Positions 8,301 to 17,494 of a stretch of DNA of 64,000 nt are shown here, piece by piece (within the stretch, counting starts at the first letter, position 1; every line of letters starts with the position of its first letter). This stretch comes from Thiodiazotropha sp040506275. GTDB taxonomy: Bacteria; Pseudomonadota; Gammaproteobacteria; Chromatiales; Chromatiaceae. The position numbers and the translations under genes were made by a program. The stretch is taken from the NCBI GenBank assembly GCA_040506275.1, contig JBEVXD010000004.1:62001-126000 (forward strand). The letters run 5' to 3'. The notes beneath the pieces are model-generated. The model saw only the letters and a list, made by a program, of their open reading frames with translations, made no database searches and was not told where the DNA came from.

Positions 8301-9910
8301 GTTTGCAACCGGTTTAGTTCTTCAAGAAATTTAGTTATTTCAGGATCCTGATTCTTTTGACTGCATAGGACAGCGAGGGAGTAGCGACATGTGAAGTGAT
8401 AGCGGTTATCAACCCCCTTATCGTGCATATCCAGGATCATTGCCTTGGTAGCCAGCAGAACCATGGTTTTGTTATAAGGATATTTCTCAATTATTTCATT
8501 CAACAAATCTATAGCCTGCTTTCTCTCACCCTGACGCAATAACTCCAGACTGTGAGAATGTACTTGGGTAATTTTGTTTCTGGCATCAGCGATCAATGTC
8601 TCACCTTCCGATGCTTGCCCCTGCCCCTCCATGAGATGGCGAACCCGTTCTATCCAGGACTCATCATCGTGCTTATTACATATGACCAATCCAAGATAAC
8701 CTTTGGCAATTTCATCCCGTGACAGTCGAAAGCAGTCTTTCGCAATCATATGTAAGTTTTCTGGGGATAGATCCTGTTTGTTTGCATCAATCAACCTGTC
8801 CACCTTATTCAGATAGTCGTCCACCTCTTGTGGCTGATTCATGGCATGCTTAGCCAATGCCTGCCCGCAGAGCATCTGAATCTTTTCAGCCGGTCGGTGG
8901 TTGAAGCGCTTAAGACCATCAGCTAAAAGCCTGATCATCTTGGTTATCTCGCCGCTCTCCTGATACAGATCCGCTAAATATCGATACTCTTCGGCAGTAG
9001 CAAAACAGGAATTAGCACCCCATCGAATAGCTGCCTGCAAAGCTCGTCTTGCGCTCTCCAGATCACCATTTTTCAGCGCCAGAAAACCGAGTCGTCGTTG
9101 TCGCGCTACCGATCTGGGAGAGAGCTTCAGTGCATGACTCAAAGCCTGCTGAGCTTCGACCAGGTCACCACGGTTTTCCAGTATCATCGCAAGCCACTCA
9201 TAGGCTTCGAGAAAGTGGTGATTCTTCTCGATAAGATCCCGAAAAGCCTCTTCTGACTGAGCATAGTTACCCTGATAGTAGGCAACCTTACCAAACCCAA
9301 ATCTTGCCCAGTGAAAATCACGTATTGCCAGTAGATCTTTATAGATAGCTAAAGCGTTACTGTATTCGTTAATCTCCTGATAGAGTTCAGCCTGCAATTT
9401 AGCCAGATAGAGGCTCTGTTTGAGATCACTGCCTCTCTGTTCATTACAAAACTTGATTGCACTGTCGATATCATTGTCTGAAAGTGCTTCATCGATATGG
9501 AGCAGTTCACGCTTGCGTTTGATTGCGATCTCAAGTCGATGGTGCAGCGCTTCTTGATTCAGAGGCTTGACCATATATTCATCTGGCTGTTGCTCCAAGG
9601 CACCAAGCACCATCGGCATGCTGCTTTCTGCAGTTACCATGAAGAAAATTGAGGCGTGTCCCAGGTATCCTTGATATCGGGCCTCTTCGAGAACCTGCTG
9701 GCCGTCTCTTCCCTCTCCAAGGTTATAGTCACAGATAACCACATCGTAGCTTTCTAATGAGAGTTTTTTCAGTGCCTCCTCACCCGTTGAACTGATGGTT
9801 ATACGCTCCGCACCGAAACTGTGTAGCATCCCTATCAGGGAGACCCGCATCTGTTCGAAATCGTCAACAATGAGGTAGTTGAATTGTGACCTGAAATCAT
9901 CCCTGTTCAT
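8297..9910 (-). CDS. Response regulator with C-terminal TPR domain
   Basis: The protein is 537 aa. Residues 10-130 form a CheY-like receiver with the acidic pair in YLIVDDFEQ (Asp16/Asp17) and phosphoacceptor Asp61 in VVICDYNLGEG. The switch Thr is in FFMVTAESS and the Lys in YMVKPLN. The rest is a superhelix of tetratricopeptide-like repeats (EEAFRDLIEKNHHFLEAYEW, EAQQALSHALKLSPRS). There is no DNA-binding or enzymatic output domain, so output is probably by protein-protein contact. It is the first gene of a two-gene operon with the kinase. A perfect FNR/Anr box lies 108 bp upstream of the start. Confidence 0.92.
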   Translation of the reverse strand: MNRDDFRSQFNYLIVDDFEQMRVSLIGMLHSFGAERITISSTGEEALKKLSLESYDVVICDYNLGEGRDGQQVLEEARYQGYLGHASIFFMVTAESSMPMVLGALEQQPDEYMVKPLNQEALHHRLEIAIKRKRELLHIDEALSDNDIDSAIKFCNEQRGSDLKQSLYLAKLQAELYQEINEYSNALAIYKDLLAIRDFHWARFGFGKVAYYQGNYAQSEEAFRDLIEKNHHFLEAYEWLAMILENRGDLVEAQQALSHALKLSPRSVARQRRLGFLALKNGDLESARRALQAAIRWGANSCFATAEEYRYLADLYQESGEITKMIRLLADGLKRFNHRPAEKIQMLCGQALAKHAMNQPQEVDDYLNKVDRLIDANKQDLSPENLHMIAKDCFRLSRDEIAKGYLGLVICNKHDDESWIERVRHLMEGQGQASEGETLIADARNKITQVHSHSLELLRQGERKQAIDLLNEIIEKYPYNKTMVLLATKAMILDMHDKGVDNRYHFTCRYSLAVLCSQKNQDPEITKFLEELNRLQT

Positions 9911-10295
9911 TTTTTCGCTTTCCTGCTGCTTATATGGGAAGCTGGATGTCCAAATATGGTGCTGATATACCCTCTAGCGTGATCAACAGTTTTTTCTGAA
10001 GCCCAATGAAAAATATATTGATTCAGATCAATTGACGTGAGAATCTCTATCTTAAACAGAATTTATATACATGTAGCAGGTGTTGCTGCAGTAGCACCAA
10101 GAGAGAAGGAGCATCCTGCCTCATGGGTAACTCTCCTGACAATGTTTCCTAGCGCTTTGGTTTGCATTTGCGTGATTTCAAGCATTTGGAAAATCTTGTC
10201 AGATTAAGGATCGAAGCACCGAAACAGCCTTACAGCTTTTTATACAATCAGGTAATCATCTTGATAAGAGATGATCAGCCCGACTCCACTAGGTA
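9911..10295. other. Divergent intergenic region
   Basis: This 385-bp gap separates the response-regulator operon (minus) from the acyltransferase (plus). It holds the FNR-like box at 10018-10031. I see no further gene and no strong hairpin. Confidence 0.55.
10018..10031. promoter_or_regulatory. FNR/Anr-type box
   Basis: TTGATTCAGATCAA is an exact match to the FNR/Anr consensus TTGAT-N4-ATCAA. It lies 108 bp before the response-regulator start (minus strand) and 265 bp before the acyltransferase start (plus strand). By distance, the two-component operon is the likelier target. The match is seen directly; binding is inferred. Confidence 0.7.
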
Positions 10296-11399
10296 GTGAC
10301 AGATTTGGCCAAACAAATAGACTCATTGACAGGTGTAAGGGGCATTGCCGCCATGTGGGTGGTTCTGCTTCATGGCATCTCATATGTAAGTGCCTCAGCC
10401 GTTATGCCCGGCTTTGTCGAACGTGTTATCACTAAAGGCTGGCTTGGTGTCGATCTTTTTTTCATACTTAGTGGATTTGTCATCTCCTATGTTCACCAGA
10501 GTGATTTTGTTCAATTGGACAGAAGTAGCATCAGTCGTTTTCTTAAACTGAGGATAGCTAGAATATATCCAGCCCACTTCATTGCCATCATTGTTCTGAT
10601 ACCAGTCGTTTTAGGCGCCAGCCTGTTTTCGATCTACACTTTTCCGGAAGGGGCCGATTCACAATATACACTAAGCAAATTTTTCTACAGCCTGCTGTTG
10701 ATCAATGGCTGGGGATTCCCTGATAGTATCGGCTGGAATGTTCCCTCATGGTCTGTTGGCTCAGAGTGGTTTGCTTATCTCTGCTTCCCTTTTATTGCAT
10801 TCATATACAACAAAATGAGGAATCCCTGGCTGCATCTATTGATGATAATAACCATCTTCTGCACCATGGTGGCATTAGCTGTATACCTAAACGACATGCA
10901 GAAATATATGTTGGACGAACATCTATCCCTAACCAGAATCACTTCTGAGTTTATTATCGGATGCTCGCTCTACAACATCCATGCAAAATTAAAGGATAGT
11001 GCTTTTTTCGACCTGACAGCCATCACTGCCGCCTCCATGGCAATTGTATTTGCAAGCCTTGGTCTATCCTCTTTCTATGATTTTCTGATCATCATAGCTT
11101 TTGCGATACTGCTACTCTCTTTAAGTCGTTCTGTTGGAGTGGCAGCAAAAATATTCTCAACCCAGCCACTGATCTATCTTGGTAAAATTTCCTACTCAAT
11201 CTATCTTGCTCACGCAACAACCTTGATGGTATTCAATCAAATCTTCAAGCGAATTGTTCCTCCTGATGTGGGGGATGCCCTCTATTTGATCATGTTCTAC
11301 TCGATCTATATCGCCTGCTCTATCCTTGCGGGTCACCTGCTATATTCACTGATAGAGAAACCAGCGCGAAACTACCTGAGAAACAAGTGGGCCGTATGA
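10296..11399 (+). CDS. Acyltransferase family 3 membrane protein
   Basis: This 367-aa integral membrane protein belongs to the OafA/NodX-type acyltransferase 3 family. These proteins transfer acyl groups such as acetyl to cell-surface glycans or lipids. The family opening is clear: IDSLTGVRGIAAMWVVLLHG with the conserved Arg15 and His26, then GWLGVDLFFILSGFVISYVH. About ten hydrophobic segments follow, including WSVGSEWFAYLCFPF and YLGKISYSIYLAHA. The frame starts at a GTG. There is no SGNH domain. No glycan-synthesis genes adjoin it, so the acceptor is unknown. Confidence 0.9.
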   Translation: MTDLAKQIDSLTGVRGIAAMWVVLLHGISYVSASAVMPGFVERVITKGWLGVDLFFILSGFVISYVHQSDFVQLDRSSISRFLKLRIARIYPAHFIAIIVLIPVVLGASLFSIYTFPEGADSQYTLSKFFYSLLLINGWGFPDSIGWNVPSWSVGSEWFAYLCFPFIAFIYNKMRNPWLHLLMIITIFCTMVALAVYLNDMQKYMLDEHLSLTRITSEFIIGCSLYNIHAKLKDSAFFDLTAITAASMAIVFASLGLSSFYDFLIIIAFAILLLSLSRSVGVAAKIFSTQPLIYLGKISYSIYLAHATTLMVFNQIFKRIVPPDVGDALYLIMFYSIYIACSILAGHLLYSLIEKPARNYLRNKWAV

Positions 11400-11403
11400 G
11401 TTT

Positions 11404-11432
11404 GGTGGATGTGCTTCGCTTATCCACCCTAC
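11404..11432. repeat. Imperfect palindromic repeat (GGTGGAT...ATCCACC)
   Basis: GGTGGAT, gtgcttcgctt and ATCCACCCTAC form a hairpin just after the acyltransferase stop. It resembles the larger inverted pair at 37331-37416 (CGGATAAGCGGAGCGCCATCCG type) in having a GCTTCGCTTATCC-like loop and the CCCTAC end shared with the GTAGGGTG family. Confidence 0.6.
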
Positions 11433-11573
11433 ACTAAATAAATCCTGTCTACCCTTGCTTTCAGCCCTGATTGTGCGGTTATGTTTTTTAATACTGATTA
11501 GTTACATTTTTTCTTAGATAGGCCGCTATGAGCCTGCCTAAAGCGGTTGCATGCAACCTAGAATGGTGCCGGA

Positions 11574-13328
11574 CTAATCTCTACCAAATTGAGTTAGCTC
11601 TCTACAAAAAACTGCTGCAGAGTCTCGGGACTCCAACACATAAAGCTGCTCTGCCCAATCATAAACTTGCCAATATTTAACATTTGCATCAGCCTGGTGG
11701 ATGCTGGAATACCAACCCAACTCTCCAGCTTCAACATTCAAACGTGCAGCAGTACAGTTTTGCTTAGCTGTAGAGACACTTAGAAATTCAGCAAGACTCT
11801 CAACATCATCTACTTGCTCACCCAGAACAAAAAATGGCAACATCTTCATCAGGTCATCCACACCATACTCCAGTGGTTCTCCCAATAACGCACTTTCGAC
11901 CTGTTGTGACCAATAATCTGCAGATTTAGGCTCGCTAATAGGATATCCCAATTCATACGGTACATTATCTGGAATAATAAAAACCGAGGTTGTATAGACT
12001 TGAGGTTTACCATCAACACCGGGGTAAGTCAGTTCAACCATGTAAGCCGTGTACCCCTCATCTGGAGTGGGAACCGATACCCGGTAGAATCCATCCTGAT
12101 CCTCTTCCAACGGGGTAGCCTGCCATGCATCCTCACCTACGATTGGAAAGCGGAAGTCTCTCCCATTGGGATTACTTGCCCGCCAAAGCTTGGCTTCAAT
12201 AGGCGTCAGATCACTGCTCACAACCATTCGTCCCGACTCATCATGCTCCCAATCTATCTGAGGTCTTGCAAGGTCCTTAACTAACATCTGGTACCAGGCA
12301 GTGAGACCCTCCATCATCTCTTTTTCACGCCCGAGGAAGGAGTGATTGGTATTCGGAATAATACGCTGAAGCGTTTCACCTGGAATTTTATGGATATAGG
12401 CCTCTGATGCGTCCGGTAGAAAAAATTCATCTCCGGTAACATTCAAAATCAAATGAGGCATGTTAAGTGTGTAGCGGTAGCTAACAGGATCGATCAAACT
12501 TCGGAGAAACTTACCCTCAGGTGATCTAATCTCCTGCAAAATCTGTTTATCAGTATAGTTGGCCAATACTTCAGAATAGAAACCGTAGCTGTTGAAATGA
12601 TGCTCAAGTTGCTGATCAAGATGGAGGATATTGTAACCTCCGGGTATTACACCACTAACTCGTGGATCAATAGCGGCAGTCAACCAGGCTATTGCTCCCC
12701 GCTTGGAGAACCCGGTAACAATAAAATGCTCAATTTCAAAACCTATTTTTTCCGATAGTATTTTTTGCGCAGTATCCATCCCGCGTACCACCGCCTTTGT
12801 CATGGGCAGATAAACAGACCATGTAGGATCTCCGGTTTCCATGACTTTTCGCCAGCTATAGGAGACCAGTTCATCCTCTGTTACCGGCTCTTCCAGATCA
12901 GAAAATGTCAAAGGTTGCGCTGGTACCTGTTGCAGTATTGCCTGAATACTACCGGTCTGAATGGCTAAAGATCGGTATTTATCAAACGATTCAATATCGG
13001 GCGCATCACTACCATTGTTACCGTTGTGCACAACTATATTTGCCATATCGGTGGTTATCTGATCAGGCACGATCAAGGTCAGCCAATGACTCCACAATGT
13101 CGGGGTCACCTCATCAGCACTGCGCCAACTCTGGGAATCGAGGTTGATATAGAAGACTTCAAATCCATCTTCAGACTGTTGACTCACCAAACGATAGTTA
13201 TAGGCTGAGTCGTATGCATAGACATAATCCTTAAGAGGGTTGTATATCTCAGCATGGGTCGGAGTGATGACAAGCAGAAATAATCCACCAAGCCTGGTGA
13301 ATAGTTGATGAATCCATTTCATAGCCAA
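11574..13328 (-). CDS. PhoPQ-activated pathogenicity-related family protein (PqaA-like)
   Basis: The 584-aa exported protein has a signal peptide (GLFLLVITPTHA, cleavage near residue 26). An alpha/beta-hydrolase-like domain of the PhoPQ-activated pathogenicity-related family follows. Features include IYNPLKDYVYAYDSAYNY, a nucleophile-elbow-like HFIVTGFSKRGAIAWLTAA, DPRVSGVIPG, LILNVTGDEFFLPDAS and the histidine in PNTNHSFLG. Together these suggest a Ser/Asp/His arrangement. A C-terminal extension of roughly 190 residues after the family domain is unassigned. The substrate is unknown. It stands alone, with downstream repeats on one side and ilvC on the other. Confidence 0.85.
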   Translation of the reverse strand: MAMKWIHQLFTRLGGLFLLVITPTHAEIYNPLKDYVYAYDSAYNYRLVSQQSEDGFEVFYINLDSQSWRSADEVTPTLWSHWLTLIVPDQITTDMANIVVHNGNNGSDAPDIESFDKYRSLAIQTGSIQAILQQVPAQPLTFSDLEEPVTEDELVSYSWRKVMETGDPTWSVYLPMTKAVVRGMDTAQKILSEKIGFEIEHFIVTGFSKRGAIAWLTAAIDPRVSGVIPGGYNILHLDQQLEHHFNSYGFYSEVLANYTDKQILQEIRSPEGKFLRSLIDPVSYRYTLNMPHLILNVTGDEFFLPDASEAYIHKIPGETLQRIIPNTNHSFLGREKEMMEGLTAWYQMLVKDLARPQIDWEHDESGRMVVSSDLTPIEAKLWRASNPNGRDFRFPIVGEDAWQATPLEEDQDGFYRVSVPTPDEGYTAYMVELTYPGVDGKPQVYTTSVFIIPDNVPYELGYPISEPKSADYWSQQVESALLGEPLEYGVDDLMKMLPFFVLGEQVDDVESLAEFLSVSTAKQNCTAARLNVEAGELGWYSSIHQADANVKYWQVYDWAEQLYVLESRDSAAVFCRELTQFGRD

Positions 13329-13800
13329 CTTCCTAAATCAAATAGTCAGACCCTGACAAAAAATCGCACGCAGAGACACACTCCAGAAATTTGCCCAATT
13401 AAAACAAAGCAAATTTTTTGAGATTTACCTACGCTGTATGGGAGAGGTCAAGACTTGGCAGTTCCATGCCGAATACTTCACTCCTTGCGTCTATAAAAAC
13501 CTACCACAGGCCAGGTTAGGTAACAACCCTGATGGAGAACAACAAATAATCACAAATGAATTTGGCAGGTTTATTAATCCATGGGGAGTCTTGAAGGAGA
13601 CACCCATTACGCTCCTGACTAAATCCAATTGATGTAGGGTGCGGCCCTGCCGCACCATGCCGGAATGACGGCATTAGGATAGGTTAACGAGGCAGAAAAT
13701 AGAGGCTGGAAAGAGTTGGCGAACAGCCCTAACCAACCCGGCTAACAAAACAGGTCGCCGGGTTAATAAGGCTGGTCGGCTAATTCATGCTGGCTATGAA
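13329..13800. other. Intergenic region with one palindromic repeat
   Basis: This 472-bp gap lies between two minus-strand genes. It contains a GTAGGGTG-type palindrome at 13634-13656. A 64-codon plus-strand frame at 13438-13632 lacks a convincing ribosome-binding site or any recognisable domain, and I do not call it a gene. Confidence 0.5.
13634..13656. repeat. Dispersed GC-rich palindrome (GTAGGGTG family)
   Basis: GTAGGGTGCGGC, cct and GCCGCACC give the same core as the copy at 201-224 inside the urease operon. Here it lies about 145 bp beyond the ilvC stop codon. Confidence 0.75.
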
Positions 13801-14817
13801 TCAGTTTTTCGATTTATCGACGATCTTTTTAATCCAGGGCATCATGCCACGTAGACGCTCACCCACCTGCTCAATATCATGCTCTTGATTCAGTCGGCGG
13901 TAGGCAGTCATCGAAGGATAGCCAAGTGCACCTTCAGAGACAAACTGCTTGGCATATTCACCACTCTGGATGTTTAGCAGCGCTTGCTTCATAGCCTTGC
14001 GACTCTCATCATTGATCACCTTGGGACCAGTGACATATTCACCATATTCAGCATTATTCGAAATGGAGTAGTTCATGTTGGCGATGCCACCTTCGTACAT
14101 CAGGTCAACAATCAGTTTCAGCTCATGCAGACATTCGAAGTAGGCCATTTCTGGTGCGTAACCTGCCTCAGTCAAAGTTTCAAAACCGGCCTTTACCAGC
14201 TCAACTGCGCCACCACACAACACTGCTTGCTCACCGAATAGATCGGTTTCGGTCTCATCCTTGAAAGTGGTTTCGATGATACCCGTACGTCCGCCACCGA
14301 TGGCAGATGCATATGAGAGCGCGGTATCCATCGCGGTACCTGTTGCATCCTGATAGACAGCTACAAGATCGGGTATGCCACCACCTTTGACATATTCACT
14401 GCGTACGGTATGTCCGGGGGCTTTTGGTGCGATCATGATGACATCCAGATCTTCCCGTGGCACAACCTGGTTATAGTGAATTGCAAAACCATGGGCAAAG
14501 GCCAGTGCTGCTGACTCTTTAATATTCGGTTCGATCTGATTGCGGTAGAGATCGGCCTGAAATTCATCCGGTGCCAGAATCATCACCACATCGGCAGCCT
14601 TAACCGCATCCTCGATAGATTTCACAGTAAGTCCGGCATTACCTGCCTTGATCGCCGAAGGAGAACCTTCACGCAGACCAACGATGACATTGACACCGGA
14701 TTCCTGCAGATTGTTGGCATGAGCATGCCCCTGAGAACCGTAACCGATGATGGAGACTGTTTTTCCCTTAATGATATTGAGATCGCAGTCTTTGTCGTAA
14801 TAAACATTGATAGCCAT
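13801..14817 (-). CDS. ilvC: Ketol-acid reductoisomerase (NADP+), class I
   Basis: IlvC converts acetolactate or acetohydroxybutyrate into the dihydroxy acid precursors of valine and isoleucine, using Mg2+ and NADPH. The 338-aa length marks the short class I form. The Rossmann motif GYGSQGHAHANNL is near residue 26. The C-terminal knotted domain carries the metal-binding acidic residues in FKDETETDLFGEQAVLCGG and YFECLHELKLIVDLMYEGG. It is the third gene of an ilvB-ilvN-ilvC cluster, 141 bp downstream of ilvN. It may have its own promoter in that gap. Confidence 0.97.
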   Translation of the reverse strand: MAINVYYDKDCDLNIIKGKTVSIIGYGSQGHAHANNLQESGVNVIVGLREGSPSAIKAGNAGLTVKSIEDAVKAADVVMILAPDEFQADLYRNQIEPNIKESAALAFAHGFAIHYNQVVPREDLDVIMIAPKAPGHTVRSEYVKGGGIPDLVAVYQDATGTAMDTALSYASAIGGGRTGIIETTFKDETETDLFGEQAVLCGGAVELVKAGFETLTEAGYAPEMAYFECLHELKLIVDLMYEGGIANMNYSISNNAEYGEYVTGPKVINDESRKAMKQALLNIQSGEYAKQFVSEGALGYPSMTAYRRLNQEHDIEQVGERLRGMMPWIKKIVDKSKN

Positions 14818-14958
14818 GTTGTTTCCTTCGGAAAATTTTTAAATTGATAGTGTTAGATAGTTTACTGATCTGTTTTAGCTGCCATCTGCTGACGCCAATC
14901 TGGCTAAGCTGTTAACCGATCATTATATGTCGCCAAGGAGAGCTCAAAACCGGCAAAG

Positions 14959-15450
14959 TTAAAGACTCAAACCTTTTGGCCCCCGTCCGATCCCAGACGG
15001 GCCGGTACGAACCACTTCGATGATCAGGTCTTCATCCACCGCTTCGATAAAAGCATTTAACTTACTTGCAGCGCCTGTCAGTTCAACGGTGTAGCTGGTG
15101 TCAGTGACATCGATGATCTTGCCGCGAAAGATATCAACCAAGCGTTTGATCTCCTCCCGCTGCGTGCGCTCTGCTCGCAATTTGATCAACATCATCTCCC
15201 TTTCGATATGCCCACCTTCAGTGAGATCAACAAGCTTTACCACTTCGATCAGTTTGTTGAGCTGCTTGGTAATCTGCTCAACAATTTCATCACTGCCACT
15301 AGTCACCAGTGTCATGCGCGACAGGCTCGTGTCCTCTGTCGGCGCCACGGTGAGAGATTCGATATTATAGCCCCTCGCGGTAAACAGGTTGGCCACCCGT
15401 GCTAATGCTCCGGACTCGTTCTCCATCAGAATAGATATGATATGCCTCAT
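14959..15450 (-). CDS. ilvN: Acetolactate synthase, regulatory small subunit
   Basis: This is the 163-aa small subunit of acetohydroxyacid synthase (IlvN/IlvH type), which confers valine feedback inhibition and activates the catalytic subunit. The N-terminal ACT domain begins MRHIISILMENESGALARVA and contains the effector-site stretch ARGYNIESLTV. The C-terminal half (LIKLRAERTQREEIKRLVDI) is the second regulatory domain. Its ATG overlaps the TGA of ilvB by one base (TGATG), indicating coupling. Length and motifs match IlvH-type subunits. Confidence 0.95.
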   Translation of the reverse strand: MRHIISILMENESGALARVANLFTARGYNIESLTVAPTEDTSLSRMTLVTSGSDEIVEQITKQLNKLIEVVKLVDLTEGGHIEREMMLIKLRAERTQREEIKRLVDIFRGKIIDVTDTSYTVELTGAASKLNAFIEAVDEDLIIEVVRTGPSGIGRGPKGLSL

Positions 15451-17168
15451 CAGACCAACTCACTCCCAGGTGACAGATACATCTCGTGATGCCCCTTGCC
15501 CGCCGCAATCATCGGGTAGACATTTTCCGAAGGATCGACCACCACATCCAGGAAAACAAGACGGTCTTTATGAGAAAAGGCCTCCTTCATTGCCCCCTCA
15601 AGATCCTCGGACTTTTCAACACGCATGCCGATATGGCCGTAGGACTCAGTCAGCTTGACGAAATCCGGGGTGACACTCATACCCGACTGGGAGTAGCGGC
15701 TATCGTAGAAAAACTCCTGCCACTGGCGAACCATGCCCATATAGCCATTGTTCAGCAGTATGATCTTGATCGGCAGGTCGTACTGCAGACAGGTTGCAAG
15801 CTCCTGTATGCACATTTGGATACTCGATTCCCCCGTCACAACCGCGACTTCAGCTTTGGGATGGGCCATCTGTACACCAATTGCTGCTGGCAGACCGAAT
15901 CCCATAGTCCCTAGCCCACCGGAGTTGATCCAGCGCCGTGGCTTATCGAAACGATAAAACTGAGCTGCGAACATCTGATGCTGACCAACATCCGAGGTAA
16001 CAAATGCCTCACCCTTGGTCACCTTGTGTAACATTTCAACGGCCTGCTGCGGTTTGATAACCCCACTCTTCTTTTCATATTTCATGCAATCCATGGCGCG
16101 CCACTTTTCGATCTGTGTCCACCATTTCTTCAAGGCCTGCTGCTTCGGCTTTTTATCACCTTCGGTAACAACCTTGAGCATATCCTTCAAGACTTGCTTG
16201 ACCGGCCCGACAATTGGCACATCGACACGCACATTCTTGGAGATCGACGATGGATCAATATCGATATGAATAATGGTTGCATCGGGGCAGAACTGTTTAA
16301 CATGGCCGGTAACCCGGTCATCAAAACGGGCACCCACAGCGATCAACACATCGGTTTCGTGCATCGCCATATTCGCTTCATAGGTACCATGCATGCCCAG
16401 CATACCCAGAAAATTCTTGCCGCTCCCCGGATAGGCACCGAGCCCCATTAGAGTCTGGGTGATTGGAAATCCCAGTTTTTCCACCAGGTCTGTCAGGGGT
16501 TTCGCTGCATCATCAAGAACGACACCGCCTCCGGTATAAAAGACAGGGCGCTCTGCCTCCATCATGATCTTGATCGCTTTTTTGATCTGGCCCAGGTGCC
16601 CTTTCACAATCGGATTGTAAGAGCGCATCTTGATCTTGTTGGGATAGCTATAGGGTATCTTGATGCCAGGATCTGTTATGTCCTTTGGGATATCGATAAC
16701 AACAGGCCCTGGACGACCGGTGGTAGCGATATAAAACGCTTTTTTGATCGTTTCTGCCAGATCTTCCAGGCGCTTGACCAGAAAATTATGTTTCACACAG
16801 GGACGGGTGATCCCCACGGTGTCCACTTCCTGAAAAGCGTCGCTCCCAATCACCGGCGTAGGCACCTGCCCGGTGAGGACAACCATCGGAATCGAATCCA
16901 TGAAAGCGGTGGCAACACCGGTCACCACGTTGGTGGCACCAGGTCCCGACGTGACCAGAACCACACCTGGTTTTCCGGTCGCACGGGAATAACCGTCTGC
17001 TGCATGTCCGGCTGCCTGCTCATGGCGTACCAGGATATGTTTCAGCTCTTTCTGTTGGAAAAGCGCATCATAGATGTGCAGTACGGCACCGCCTGGGTAA
17101 CCGAATACATGCTCTACGCCCTCATCTTTCAAGCATTGAACGATGATCTCGCCACCGCTTAGTTCCAC
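15450..17168 (-). CDS. ilvB: Acetolactate synthase, catalytic large subunit
   Basis: This is the thiamine-diphosphate and FAD enzyme that condenses pyruvate into acetolactate, or with 2-ketobutyrate. The frame is open to 17231, but GGGAGG precedes a GTG at 17168 that begins VELSGGEIIVQCLKDEGVEH. I take that as the start (572 aa). Visible features are GYPGGAVL, the catalytic-Glu region RHEQAAGHAADGYSRATG, and the C-terminal TPP site. That site reads VVTGESSIQM followed by LLNNGYMGMVRQWQ. The TPP motif is GES rather than the GDG or GEG seen in most homologues. The 63 bp upstream lacks an obvious leader peptide. Confidence 0.95.
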   Translation of the reverse strand: MELSGGEIIVQCLKDEGVEHVFGYPGGAVLHIYDALFQQKELKHILVRHEQAAGHAADGYSRATGKPGVVLVTSGPGATNVVTGVATAFMDSIPMVVLTGQVPTPVIGSDAFQEVDTVGITRPCVKHNFLVKRLEDLAETIKKAFYIATTGRPGPVVIDIPKDITDPGIKIPYSYPNKIKMRSYNPIVKGHLGQIKKAIKIMMEAERPVFYTGGGVVLDDAAKPLTDLVEKLGFPITQTLMGLGAYPGSGKNFLGMLGMHGTYEANMAMHETDVLIAVGARFDDRVTGHVKQFCPDATIIHIDIDPSSISKNVRVDVPIVGPVKQVLKDMLKVVTEGDKKPKQQALKKWWTQIEKWRAMDCMKYEKKSGVIKPQQAVEMLHKVTKGEAFVTSDVGQHQMFAAQFYRFDKPRRWINSGGLGTMGFGLPAAIGVQMAHPKAEVAVVTGESSIQMCIQELATCLQYDLPIKIILLNNGYMGMVRQWQEFFYDSRYSQSGMSVTPDFVKLTESYGHIGMRVEKSEDLEGAMKEAFSHKDRLVFLDVVVDPSENVYPMIAAGKGHHEMYLSPGSELV

Positions 17169-17332
17169 GTGAAGCCTCCCATAGCGCCGATTTTTATGTT
17201 CGCGCGCAAAAACTATATCGAAACAGTGCAAAATACTAATACTACCCTAACAGGTCAAGCAGATATCCCCCTGTACTATTGTTATTTCAGGTCTGCTCAC
17301 TTGCCATTCGATCCCTATGCTTCATAATATCT

Positions 17333-17494
17333 ACCTGAATCCGTGGGTTCATGGCGAGCACAGAGTGTAAGATGTTGGTTTCCCAGTGGAATCAAAAAAT
17401 CTTAGCTTCACCCATAGGTTAAGCGGGCATTTTTTGAACCGCTGGGGAAACAAGAGCTTGTGCTATGTGCCGTCATGAACCCACGGATTCAGGT
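17333..17494. mobile_element. MITE-like 162-bp element with terminal inverted repeats
   Basis: The first 21 bases (17333-17353, beginning ACCTGAATCC) are the exact reverse complement of the last 21 (17474-17494). The interior also pairs imperfectly along most of its length (TTTCCCAG...CTGGGGAAA), so the whole element can fold into one long hairpin. ATCT occurs directly on both sides (17329-17332 and 17495-17498), as expected of a 4-bp target-site duplication. There is no internal transposase frame, so it would depend on a transposase elsewhere. It lies between the divergent ilvB and DUF4124 genes and must contribute to both promoter regions. Confidence 0.75.

Noticed and set aside
11545..11558. 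GGTTGCATGCAACC palindrome near the PqaA-like gene stop
   Set aside because: A perfect 14-bp palindrome, but it has no loop, no T-tract and no second copy in the window. It could be chance or a minor operator.
13438..13632. 64-codon plus-strand frame between the PqaA-like gene and ilvC
   Set aside because: No ribosome-binding site, no domain or hydrophobic pattern, and its end runs into a palindromic repeat. Coding is not supported.
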